Positions 1-5,367 of a DNA stretch of 6,213 nt are shown here, piece by piece. Position 1 is the stretch's first letter, and the number at the start of each line of letters is the position of its first letter. The stretch is from Caulobacter sp. CCH9-E1 (lineage in GTDB: Bacteria; Pseudomonadota; Alphaproteobacteria; Caulobacterales; Caulobacteraceae). A program made the translations under genes and the position numbers. The notes beneath the pieces were generated by a model, which saw only the letters and a program-made list of their open reading frames with translations, searched no databases and was not told the origin of the DNA. The stretch is taken from NCBI RefSeq assembly GCF_001556515.1, contig NZ_LSJA01000318.1:1-6213 (forward strand). Direction: 5' to 3'.

Positions 1-1
1 G

Positions 2-826
2 CTGACCTCGACGTTTCTGATCGCCGAGGTCGTCGCCGGCATCGCCTTCAACAGCCTGGCGCTGCTGTCAGACGCCGCGCACATGTTCACCGACGCCGCC
101 GCCCTGGCCATCGCCCTGGCGGCGATCCGGGTCGGCCAGCGCAAGCCCACCGAGGACTTCACCTTCGGCTATCGGCGCTTCGAGATCCTCGCGGCGGCTT
201 TCAACGCCATCCTGCTGTTCGGCGTCGCCATCTATGTTCTGGTCGAAGGCGTCAAGCGCATCCTCAACCCCGAGCCCGTCGGCTCGGTGGGGATGTTCAT
301 CGTCGCGGCGCTGGGCCTGGTCATCAACCTGATCTCCATGCGCCTTCTGGCCAGCCACAAGGACAAGAGCCTCAACGTCAAGGGCGCCTATCTCGAGGTC
401 TGGGCCGATATGCTCGGCTCGCTGGGCGTGGTCGTCGGGGCCATCGTCATCAAGATCACCGGCTGGCGGTTCGTCGACCCGATCGTGGCCATCGGCATCG
501 GCCTGTGGGTGCTGCCGCGGACCTGGATCCTTTTGAAGGACACCACCCGAATCCTCCTGGAAGGCGCGCCTCCCGGAATGGCCCTGGCCGGCGTGCGCAA
601 GGCCATTACCGAGGCCCCTGGCGTGGCCAGCGTTCACGAGCTGCATCTGTGGACCACGGGCGCGGACCAGGCGGTCTGCACCGTCCATGTCGTGCTGACA
701 GAGGGAGCGCAGGGCGAGGCCGTGCGCACGGCGATCGCCACCCGACTAGAGACCGACTTCGACCTGCACCACGTCACCATCCAGACCGAAGTGACCGAGT
801 GCGGAGAGGAGGGGCGGCACGCTTAG
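2..826 (+). CDS. CDF-family divalent metal cation efflux transporter (CzcD/ZitB-like), 5' end cut off by window
   Basis: Cation diffusion facilitator, an inner-membrane antiporter exporting Zn2+ or related divalent metals (Co, Cd) in exchange for protons. The frame is open from base 2 with no start, so the first transmembrane segment and N-terminus lie outside; 274 residues remain of a usual length near 300. The visible part begins in TM2 with SLALLSDAAHMFTD, the family's metal-site helix (H27 and D31 of the visible part). TM5 reads AYLEVWADMLGSLG, where E132/D136 occupy the second half of the site; CzcD/ZitB proteins usually have HxxxD there. A His-containing cytoplasmic tail with the VHELHLW signature (about 211-217) forms the C-terminal dimerisation domain. 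The family call is secure; metal specificity is not readable. The Glu may alter it or may be a normal subfamily variant. The gene ends 71 bp before DUF190. Confidence 0.93.
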   Translation: MTSTFLIAEVVAGIAFNSLALLSDAAHMFTDAAALAIALAAIRVGQRKPTEDFTFGYRRFEILAAAFNAILLFGVAIYVLVEGVKRILNPEPVGSVGMFIVAALGLVINLISMRLLASHKDKSLNVKGAYLEVWADMLGSLGVVVGAIVIKITGWRFVDPIVAIGIGLWVLPRTWILLKDTTRILLEGAPPGMALAGVRKAITEAPGVASVHELHLWTTGADQAVCTVHVVLTEGAQGEAVRTAIATRLETDFDLHHVTIQTEVTECGEEGRHA

Positions 827-854
827 GCGGCCGGCCCTCAATCTGCTGGCCGCC
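826..854 (+). terminator. possible hairpin terminator after CDF gene
   Basis: GGCGGCC (826-832) and GGCCGCC (848-854) are perfect 7-bp inverted arms with a 15-nt loop, starting at the last base of the CDF stop codon. No T-tract follows, so it is at best a weak or Rho-assisted terminator or an RNA-stabilising 3' hairpin. Confidence 0.3.
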
Positions 855-897
855 CCAGACCTTGGGGCGCGCCAGACTTTAGAGCGTGAGGTGACGC

Positions 898-1251
898 GTG
901 AACGAAGACGACCTGCACATCCTGCGGATCTACCTGGACGCCGGCGCGACCCTGAACGGGGTCGCCTATGACGCGGTACTTATGGCGCGCGCCCGCGAGA
1001 TGGACATCGCCGGCGCGGCGGTGCTGCGTATCGAAGAAGCCTTTGGCGAGGCGGTGCTGCACGGCGCCAAGGCCCGCGACCTGGCTCCCGAACAGCATCT
1101 GATCGTCGAGATGGTCGACAGCCGCGCCAAGCTCGACGCCTTGGCCGCGACCTTGGAAGTGGCCGCCGATGTGGGGTTGGCGACCATCGGCAAGATCCAG
1201 GTCGTCGCCTATGGCGGCCACCGACACCGCACCGGGGCCGCGACCGCCTAG
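898..1251 (+). CDS. DUF190 family protein (PII-like fold)
   Basis: A 117-residue cytoplasmic protein recognised as DUF190. It has an N-terminal beta strand LHILRIYLDAG (6-16), the helix VAYDAVLMARAREMDIAGAAVLRIEEAFG (about 22-50, matching the family pattern of 'ARexgiaGAtVlRgieGfG'), a central strand HLIVEMVDSRAKLDAL (67-82), and the C-terminal GLATIGKIQVVAYG (93-106). Length is typical. Family structures resemble the PII signal-transduction fold; members sometimes neighbour the CrcB fluoride channel, but no such gene is visible here, so the function is unknown. The start is GTG at 898, chosen because GAGG (888-891) sits 6 nt upstream. The next gene starts 55 bp after its stop on the same strand with no strong terminator between, so an operon is likely. 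Confidence 0.85.
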   Translation: MNEDDLHILRIYLDAGATLNGVAYDAVLMARAREMDIAGAAVLRIEEAFGEAVLHGAKARDLAPEQHLIVEMVDSRAKLDALAATLEVAADVGLATIGKIQVVAYGGHRHRTGAATA

Positions 1252-1306
1252 CGCGGAGCCAGGCGCGTCCCGACCCGCCCCCACGGCCAGTTTTCAGGAG
1301 CAGCAC

Positions 1307-1498
1307 ATGACCAATCCCAATCCCCCCAAGCCCGACGCGGCGACCAGCACCGATGGCAAGCCGTCGTCATCCCCGGAGCCCGCGCCCCGCAAGGACGGCG
1401 GCATGATCGACGAGGGCGGCCCGACGGGCGGCAATGTCGAGGGCGTCGAGAGCGAAACCGAAACGCGCCGCGATGGCGGCATGCTCGGCGAGGGCTAG
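1307..1498 (+). CDS. small disordered protein of 63 residues with repeated [KR]DGGM[IL]xEG motif
   Basis: Not a family I recognise. The ATG at 1307 has a good Shine-Dalgarno, CAGGAG at 1295-1300, 6 nt upstream. A longer in-frame extension to an ATG at 1169 overlaps DUF190 and was discarded. The protein is hydrophilic and low-complexity: residues 1-28 are rich in Pro, Ser, Thr and Asp (MTNPNPPKPD start); then KDGGMIDEG (29-37), a Gly/Glu linker, and RDGGMLGEG (55-63) as the very C-terminus. No signal peptide, membrane segment or cysteine is present. The composition suggests an intrinsically disordered cytoplasmic protein, perhaps stress-related, but that is speculation. It lies 55 bp after DUF190 and 24 bp before the acyltransferase, on the same strand. 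Reality is supported by the ribosome binding site and the duplicated motif. Confidence 0.7.
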   Translation: MTNPNPPKPDAATSTDGKPSSSPEPAPRKDGGMIDEGGPTGGNVEGVESETETRRDGGMLGEG

Positions 1499-1522
1499 GC
1501 CATCAACATCCCGGGGGGGACC

Positions 1523-2599
1523 ATGTATCCAGCCGATCTTCGATCTCTGACCGGCCTGCGCATCGTCGCGGCCGCCTGGGTGCTCGTCTACCACTTCCGC
1601 AATCGCCTCGGTCTCGACCTCGAACGGTTCGGTCTGATCGCCAAGGGTTATCTCGGGGTCGATCTCTTCTTCATCCTGTCGGGCTTCATCCTCTCCCATG
1701 TCTATCTGAAGGCCTGGTCCGAGGGGCGCTTCCGATACGGTTCCTTCCTGTGGGCCCGCCTGGCGCGGCTCTATCCGGTGCATCTGCTGACCCTGGGCGC
1801 GACCATCGTCCTCTGGGCCCTGGGCCGCTGGGCCGGCGCCAGCTTCGAGACACAGGCCTTCGATCCCAGCGCCATCCCGCAGCATCTGGTGCTGATCCAT
1901 GCCTGGTGGTCGACGCCAACCGTGCAGTGGAACTTCCCATCCTGGTCGATCTCGGCCGAATGGTTCGCCTACCTGCTGTTCCCGGCGGCGGCCGTCGCAT
2001 CCATCGCCTTACGCGCGCGTCCCGTTCTGGCCGTGGTGCTGGCGATCGTCCTGTTCTTCGCGCTCGACGGGATCGTGCAGACCTTCGGCGGATCGCTGAC
2101 CCGGTTGACCGCCCAGGGCGGGGCGTTGCGGATCGTGCCGTCCTTCGCCATGGGCGTGGCCCTGCATCGGTTGGGCGCGACACGGTCGATGTCGCCGAGG
2201 CTGGCGCTGCTGGGTACGGGTCTCGCGGTGGTCTGGATCGTCTTGTCCACCGCCCTGGGTCTGGCCGATCGTTGGATCTGGCCGGGCCTGGCGGCGCTGA
2301 TCTTCTGCCTGGCGGAAACGGACAAGGCTGGGCGCGCCACCCTCCTGGCCGCGCCGCTGGCGGTCTATCTCGGCGAGATCTCCTACGCGGTCTACATGAC
2401 CCACTTGCCGGTCGACATCGCCTATTTCGAAGTCCTGGACCGCCTGCCGGCGCCGCCGACCGGGGTCTGGGCCTGGGGCGCCAGGTTCGGGGTCCTGGCG
2501 GTGTGCCTCCTTGTGTCGGTGGCGGTCTATCACGCGGTCGAGCGACCGGCCCGGCGCTGGCTGCGGGAGAACGATCCGTTCCGCGGTCCACCAGTGTAG
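1523..2599 (+). CDS. acyltransferase family 3 (OafA/YrhL-type) integral membrane protein
   Basis: A 358-residue polytopic inner-membrane protein of the acyltransferase-3 family, which moves acyl groups (often acetyl) onto sugars or lipids of cell-surface glycans such as LPS O-antigen, exopolysaccharide or Nod factor. Family marks seen: TM1 LRIVAAAWVLVYHFRN with the conserved His24; GVDLFFILSGF (45-55); RLARLYP (79-85), the RxxRxxP-type motif; WSISAEWFAYLLFP (141-154) with Glu146; LGEISYAVYMTHLP (283-296) with His294; and a terminal ERPARRWLR (340-348). It has about ten hydrophobic segments and no SGNH extension, so it is the stand-alone form. The ATG follows a G-run (1514-1519) very closely, a poor but usable ribosome site; the gene is likely last in an operon with the two preceding small genes. 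The substrate cannot be deduced; no glycan synthesis genes are nearby. Confidence 0.93.
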   Translation: MYPADLRSLTGLRIVAAAWVLVYHFRNRLGLDLERFGLIAKGYLGVDLFFILSGFILSHVYLKAWSEGRFRYGSFLWARLARLYPVHLLTLGATIVLWALGRWAGASFETQAFDPSAIPQHLVLIHAWWSTPTVQWNFPSWSISAEWFAYLLFPAAAVASIALRARPVLAVVLAIVLFFALDGIVQTFGGSLTRLTAQGGALRIVPSFAMGVALHRLGATRSMSPRLALLGTGLAVVWIVLSTALGLADRWIWPGLAALIFCLAETDKAGRATLLAAPLAVYLGEISYAVYMTHLPVDIAYFEVLDRLPAPPTGVWAWGARFGVLAVCLLVSVAVYHAVERPARRWLRENDPFRGPPV

Positions 2600-2617
2600 G
2601 GCGAGCCGAGCCCCAGG

Positions 2618-2641
2618 GCCCGCCGGGCGAACCCGGCGGGC
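2618..2641. terminator. bidirectional hairpin between convergent genes
   Basis: A perfect 10-bp inverted repeat (GCCCGCCGGG, 2618-2627; CCCGGCGGGC, 2632-2641) with a 4-nt loop, CGAA on plus and TTCG on minus. It lies between the convergent stops of the acyltransferase (2599) and the 170-residue membrane protein (2658), where a shared terminator is expected. Neither side has a clear T-run. The TTCG loop on the minus strand would make that RNA hairpin the more stable one. Confidence 0.65.
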
Positions 2642-2657
2642 GCGCCAGGTCGGCGCT

Positions 2658-3170
2658 CTAGCCTTTGTCAGCGGTGGTCTCCGGGCGCCGGAGCACTTCG
2701 CCGTGGGCGCGGATCGGTTCTACGGCGCCGCCAAAGCCGATCACGAAGGTGGAGTCGAAACCGCCCCAGCTGATCGACACGTGGGCCACGAAGATCAGCG
2801 GTTCACGCACCTTGACGATCGATTGCAGGCGTCGACCGCGGCGAGCGAAGTCGAAACGCTGGCCCAAGCCGTCCGGACGGATTGTGGTCACGACCACGTC
2901 GCCGGGTTTGAGATCGTGGTCACGGCAGGTGATCACGAACCGCCAGCCGGCGTGGCGGCGCACGATGTCCAGCCGAAAGCGCCCGTTCTCAAGATCGATC
3001 CGGTGTGGGTCGTCGTCGGGTTGTTTGTAGAGGCTGAGGATCTCCTCGGCCTGCCGTTGCCAGAGCCAGACCAGGCTGGCGATCAGGACGATCAGGACCA
3101 GCAGCACGGCGGCCGTCACGGCCCAGGGATGGGCGGCGGCATAGAGGGTGAGGTCATGGATCGGGCTCAC
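2658..3170 (-). CDS. membrane-anchored hypothetical protein, 170 residues
   Basis: Not recognised. One strong hydrophobic helix (residues 16-37, AVTAAVLLVLIVLIASLVWLW) is followed by a soluble domain of about 130 residues with alternating hydrophobic pattern suggesting beta structure: GRFRLDIVRRHAGWRFVITC (63-82), LKPGDVVVTTIRPDG (87-101), IVKVREPLIFVAHVSISWGGF (118-138), FVIGFGG (142-148). It is probably a single-pass inner-membrane protein with a small beta domain; the side of the membrane is not decided by the charges. The start is GTG at 3170, which overlaps the TGA of a 32-codon ORF in a GTGA arrangement; a GGAG about 9 nt upstream is inside a hairpin. The opposite strand carries a longer ORF (2511-3188), rejected because its composition is unlike a protein and it lacks domain signals. 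Confidence 0.75.
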   Translation of the reverse strand: MSPIHDLTLYAAAHPWAVTAAVLLVLIVLIASLVWLWQRQAEEILSLYKQPDDDPHRIDLENGRFRLDIVRRHAGWRFVITCRDHDLKPGDVVVTTIRPDGLGQRFDFARRGRRLQSIVKVREPLIFVAHVSISWGGFDSTFVIGFGGAVEPIRAHGEVLRRPETTADKG

Positions 3171-3265
3171 GGAGCGACGCTCCGGTGATCAATCGACGAC
3201 AGCAGAGTGGAGGCGCGCGCGGGCGCATGGAGCCGCGACGTGCGGCCTGAAGATTTCAGAAACAT
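3167..3265 (-). CDS. possible 32-residue leader ORF overlapping the 170-residue protein gene
   Basis: An ATG at 3265 has GAGGA (3271-3275 on plus-strand numbering) 5 nt upstream and opens 32 codons (MFLKSSGRTSRLHAPAR at the start) ending in a TGA that overlaps the next GTG start by 4 bp. The peptide is basic and Ser/Arg-rich, with no membrane segment. The ribosome site and exact overlap argue for translation and coupling; the short length and absence of a family argue caution. It could simply be a chance ORF in a 5' leader. Confidence 0.4.
   Translation of the reverse strand: MFLKSSGRTSRLHAPARASTLLSSIDHRSVAP
3170..3184 (-). promoter_or_regulatory. hairpin enclosing the Shine-Dalgarno of the 170-residue protein gene
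   Basis: On the minus strand CGGAGC-GTC-GCTCCG forms a 6-bp stem whose left arm holds the GGAG ribosome site and whose right arm ends on the first base of the GTG start. A ribosome translating the 32-codon upstream ORF would pass through and open it, a standard arrangement for translational coupling. The stem is short, so the effect is inferred. Confidence 0.4.
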
Positions 3266-3287
3266 GGGAATCCTCGAACACGAAGGA

Positions 3288-3303
3288 CGCGGCCAGGGCC
3301 GCG
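3288..3303 (-). terminator. hairpin just after the 142-residue protein gene
   Basis: CGCGGCC (3288-3294) and GGCCGCG (3297-3303) are perfect 7-bp arms. In practice the innermost pairs would open to give a 6-nt loop. It begins 4 bases beyond the stop codon of the minus-strand gene at 3308 and is followed on that strand by a moderately T-rich stretch (TCCTTCGTGTTC). It may be a weak terminator or attenuator before the leader ORF and membrane protein gene. Confidence 0.4.
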
Positions 3304-3307
3304 CGGT

Positions 3308-3736
3308 CTAGGCGATAGGTTCGAGGTCGGATCTGGGCGGGCGGTCTTGCGGGTTGCCGGTCAGGCCGGCGCGGTGGTCATTGTCCAGCCGGAACCGAGC
3401 CGCTGCAGTGGCCGCGATGGTCGGAGCGTTGGCGTTCGCGACCTGATCGTGAAGGGGCGGGCCGTCGGCATGGTGATGATGCGCGCCCGAGGCCGGCGCC
3501 TCGGATGCGTGAGGATCGGTCGGGGTCTGAACCGCGCTCGGTCTCACGGAGGTTGAAGCGTCCTGCGTCTCGGCGACCGCGGGTGCGGCCGCTTGGGTCA
3601 AAGCGCTGGCGGCCTGAACGAAGTCCGCGTCGAGATGGGCCTGCTCGACCGGCGCCTGCACGGACAGCCCCGCCATCAGCAGGGCGGCGAAAGCCACCAA
3701 TGCCTGTCGAACGGTTTTGAACGCAGCGAGGCCCAC
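3308..3736 (-). CDS. secreted His-containing hypothetical protein, 142 residues, possibly metal-related
   Basis: Start set at the GTG at 3736, giving a clean Sec signal peptide: MGLAAFKTVRQ, a hydrophobic core at 12-25, and a V-Q-A cleavage site after residue 28. The open frame continues upstream to 4408, but that part only shadows the preceding gene. A GGGGG run (3741-3745) lies 4 nt before the GTG. The mature part is Ala/Pro/Thr-rich and probably disordered (about 40-110), with a His cluster GAHHHHADGPPLHD (84-97) and a C-terminal DRPPRSDLEPIA. Small exported His-rich proteins of this look occur near metal efflux operons in alphaproteobacteria, and a CDF exporter lies about 2.5 kb away, so periplasmic metal binding is plausible but unproven. 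It lies 80 bp after the HEPN-like gene, with a candidate promoter in that gap. Confidence 0.65.
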   Translation of the reverse strand: MGLAAFKTVRQALVAFAALLMAGLSVQAPVEQAHLDADFVQAASALTQAAAPAVAETQDASTSVRPSAVQTPTDPHASEAPASGAHHHHADGPPLHDQVANANAPTIAATAAARFRLDNDHRAGLTGNPQDRPPRSDLEPIA

Positions 3737-3763
3737 GGTTCCCCCGGGTGAATGAACCGGCGC

Positions 3764-3792
3764 ATTGTCGCGCCTTCGGTTGGGTTCTTCAA
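3764..3792 (-). promoter_or_regulatory. candidate sigma-70-type promoter for the secreted protein gene
   Basis: On the minus strand TTGAAG (3787-3792) and GACAAT (3764-3769) are separated by 17 bp, each matching 4 of 6 consensus positions. The predicted start near 3757 leaves a 20-nt leader before the GTG at 3736. The -10 falls inside the loop of a 5-bp inverted repeat (GGCGC 3759-3763 / GCGCC 3770-3774). This match quality can arise by chance. Confidence 0.35.
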
Positions 3793-3816
3793 CGCTGGAT
3801 GCCCGGTCTGGGGTCG

Positions 3817-4926
3817 CTAGGCTGTGGTTTCGGGTGGCGGGGGCGGTGTCAGGTCGAGGCCGAGGCGCGCTTGGCCAAAGCGCAGGATCAGATAGCGGGT
3901 TGCGCGCTCGAGACCCAGGATGGTCGGGGCGCGCTCCAGGATCTTGCGGAGGTCTTTGTCGTTGACGACGGGCTGGCCGCCTTGGACGTCGTTGAGCCGG
4001 TGGCTGGGCTCGACCCAGCCCGCGAATGACTGGCCAGTATGGACGAAGCGGCTTCGCAGGTCGTAGGCCGCGCCGATGGACGCCTTGAAGCTGTCGGGCT
4101 GGAAGCACCAGAATGCCGCCTCGGCCTCGCCCCCATCGAAGAAGGGCTGGTCGATATAGTCCACGAAGGTGGTCACGAACCGTCGCTTGATTTCGAACAG
4201 TCGCTTTCGCAGCGTGCTGCCGGCGGCCTTGCCGTCGGGCAGGTCCTTCTCGATCCGCTGCAGGAGAGCCTCCAGCTCCGGGTCGAGCAGCCGCCCGCCG
4301 GCCGGGTACTGGGCTTCGGAGATGATCTCGCCGGCCGTGATCAGGTGCAGATAGGCCTGTTCGGGATCGTGCTCGCTGCTCTGTAGCGCGCGCATGTAGA
4401 AGCGGCACGCAGCGTCGAAGGCGTGCAGGGCCGGGATGTCGCGCGTGCCCGTCCAGACGGGATAGAGGCGGGTGACCTCTTCCAGGTTCAGCAGGACGGG
4501 CAGGGTCTTGCGCGGACGGTGGTTGTTCTGCGGCAGCTCCGGATCGGTGAAGGTCGAGAACGCGCTGAGATCGGGCAGGTTGAAGATGCCATCGTTCTGC
4601 AGCGAGCCATGGGCGTCGAAGCGCTTGCCGAACAGCACGCTCATCCCGGCCGCGAACATCTCGCCGTAGCCGGCATATTGCGGGACCACGACGCCTGGGG
4701 CCTTCTCGTAGTCGTCGGTCAGAAACGCAGCCACGAAGGCGCCGCGCGCATGGCGATCGGCCAGCATCCTCTGGCGTGCCGCCCGGTTTCCAAGGCTGGG
4801 CCAGGCGTGGGTGATCAAGAGATCATCGCCGGCGAACTCGCCGATGAACCAGCTGGTCGATGAGATCAGGACCCGCTGGACGCGGTTGGATGGGCGCAGC
4901 CCCTCGGTGATCTTCGTGTCGGTCAA
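3817..4926 (-). CDS. putative HEPN-domain protein (ApeA-like HEPN), candidate RNase/defence protein
   Basis: A 369-residue soluble protein without signal or membrane segments. The N-terminal half (1-165) is mixed alpha/beta and unrecognised. The C-terminal half (about 165-350) is helical and resembles Apea-like HEPN domains: an opening helix AFDAACRFYMRAL (169-181), a second helix AYLHLITAGEIISEA (191-205) with the buried Glu200 typical of the fold, and a later helix ending LRSRFVHTG (290-298), an R-x4-H motif (Arg291, His296) like the catalytic motif of HEPN ribonucleases. A Pro-rich tail (360-366) follows. HEPN proteins include abortive-infection RNases and toxins; the fold and motif are read by eye, so the defence role is inferred. 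The start is TTG at 4926: an in-frame TGA lies 27 bp upstream with no ATG or GTG between, and GGAAG sits 6 nt before. No paired antitoxin gene is evident. It lies downstream of the terminator at 4994-5018. Confidence 0.6.
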   Translation of the reverse strand: MTDTKITEGLRPSNRVQRVLISSTSWFIGEFAGDDLLITHAWPSLGNRAARQRMLADRHARGAFVAAFLTDDYEKAPGVVVPQYAGYGEMFAAGMSVLFGKRFDAHGSLQNDGIFNLPDLSAFSTFTDPELPQNNHRPRKTLPVLLNLEEVTRLYPVWTGTRDIPALHAFDAACRFYMRALQSSEHDPEQAYLHLITAGEIISEAQYPAGGRLLDPELEALLQRIEKDLPDGKAAGSTLRKRLFEIKRRFVTTFVDYIDQPFFDGGEAEAAFWCFQPDSFKASIGAAYDLRSRFVHTGQSFAGWVEPSHRLNDVQGGQPVVNDKDLRKILERAPTILGLERATRYLILRFGQARLGLDLTPPPPPETTA

Positions 4927-4993
4927 AGAGAGCTTCCGTCGCCTGTCCGGGAGTCATTCGCATCCCGCAGGGGCGGGGGCCGTGAAGAGAATA

Positions 4994-5018
4994 CGTCCTG
5001 GGCCAGAGGCCCAGGACG
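4994..5018 (-). terminator. intrinsic terminator of the 68-codon transcription unit
   Basis: A perfect 11-bp stem (CGTCCTGGGCC, 4994-5004; GGCCCAGGACG, 5008-5018) with a 3-nt loop (AGA on plus, TCT on minus). It begins 13 nt after the stop of the 68-codon ORF and is followed on the minus strand by TATTCTCTTC, a T-rich run. This is the clearest terminator in the window and separates this unit from the HEPN-like gene at 4926. Confidence 0.8.
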
Positions 5019-5031
5019 GTGGTGGGGCGCT

Positions 5032-5238
5032 TTAGCAGACCAAGGTGAGGCCTCCGCTGTTGCAGAGGATGAGCGCCTGGTCGCCGACGACAAACATGTG
5101 GAAGCCGCGGCGGCGAACCTCGGCTTCGAGCTGTTCCATGGAGGCGAAAAGATTGACCCAGCCGATATTGCGGCGAACGAGCCCGCCGTTGCGAGCTTGG
5201 CGGGATTGGAAAATGCGTTGAATAAATGGATTATACAA
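5032..5238 (-). CDS. small hypothetical protein of 68 residues (TTG start)
   Basis: No recognised family. The start is TTG at 5238 with AAGAGAG 7 nt upstream; an in-frame TAA lies 15 bp before the TTG. The first 25 residues are basic (FIQRIFQSRQARNGG...), and the last 35 look like a compact alpha/beta unit: ASMEQLEAEVRRRGF (32-46, amphipathic helix) followed by two strands HMFVVGDQALILC and GGLTLVC. An internal ATG (Met34) could start a 35-residue form but lacks a ribosome site. The gene sits between a strong promoter (5339-5367) and a strong terminator (4994-5018), with an AT-rich 5' leader of about 95 nt. The flanking signals support a real transcript; if the ORF is not translated, the same unit would be a noncoding RNA of about 340 nt. 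Confidence 0.55.
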   Translation of the reverse strand: MYNPFIQRIFQSRQARNGGLVRRNIGWVNLFASMEQLEAEVRRRGFHMFVVGDQALILCNSGGLTLVC

Positions 5239-5310
5239 TTTATAACTCTCTTATTGATTTCAGTTCATCTGATTTCTTTCTCAGTCGTCGGTTTGAAGGG
5301 CGCTGAAAAC

Positions 5311-5331
5311 GGATTGAGGGAATCCCAATCC
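5311..5331 (-). promoter_or_regulatory. 5'-terminal hairpin of the small-gene transcript
   Basis: On the minus strand GGATTGGG and CCTCAATCC-side bases pair as an 8-bp stem (one G-U) around a 5-nt loop. The predicted transcription start, 7-8 nt after the -10, falls at 5331-5332, so the RNA would begin with this hairpin. Such 5' stems protect RNA from 5'-end-dependent decay; that role is inferred. Confidence 0.45.
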
Positions 5332-5338
5332 TACTTCT

Positions 5339-5367
5339 ATACTACCACAAAACTTGCCTCTTGTCAA
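5339..5367 (-). promoter_or_regulatory. near-consensus sigma-70 promoter driving the 68-codon unit
   Basis: On the minus strand there is a perfect -35 TTGACA (5362-5367), a 17-bp spacer, and a -10 TAGTAT (5339-5344, 5 of 6 matches). It lies at the edge of an AT-rich island (about 5210-5370) in otherwise GC-rich DNA. It reads leftward toward the 68-codon ORF and away from DUF3768. Consensus-like promoters of this strength are common on mobile elements and small RNA genes. Confidence 0.8.

Noticed and set aside
1169..1306. Upstream extension of the 63-residue protein
   Set aside because: Overlaps DUF190 out of frame; the ATG at 1307 has the proper ribosome binding site.
2511..3188. Plus-strand frame of 225 codons
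   Set aside because: Antisense to the 170-residue protein, which has a membrane helix and ordered beta pattern, and overlapping the acyltransferase end; no recognisable features of its own.
3737..4408. N-terminal extension of the secreted 142-residue protein
   Set aside because: Reads through the HEPN-like gene in another frame, is rich in Arg and Pro, and hides the signal peptide start.
4927..4993. Own promoter for the HEPN-like gene
   Set aside because: No -35/-10 pair of acceptable quality between the terminator and the TTG; expression may come from read-through or an alternative sigma factor.
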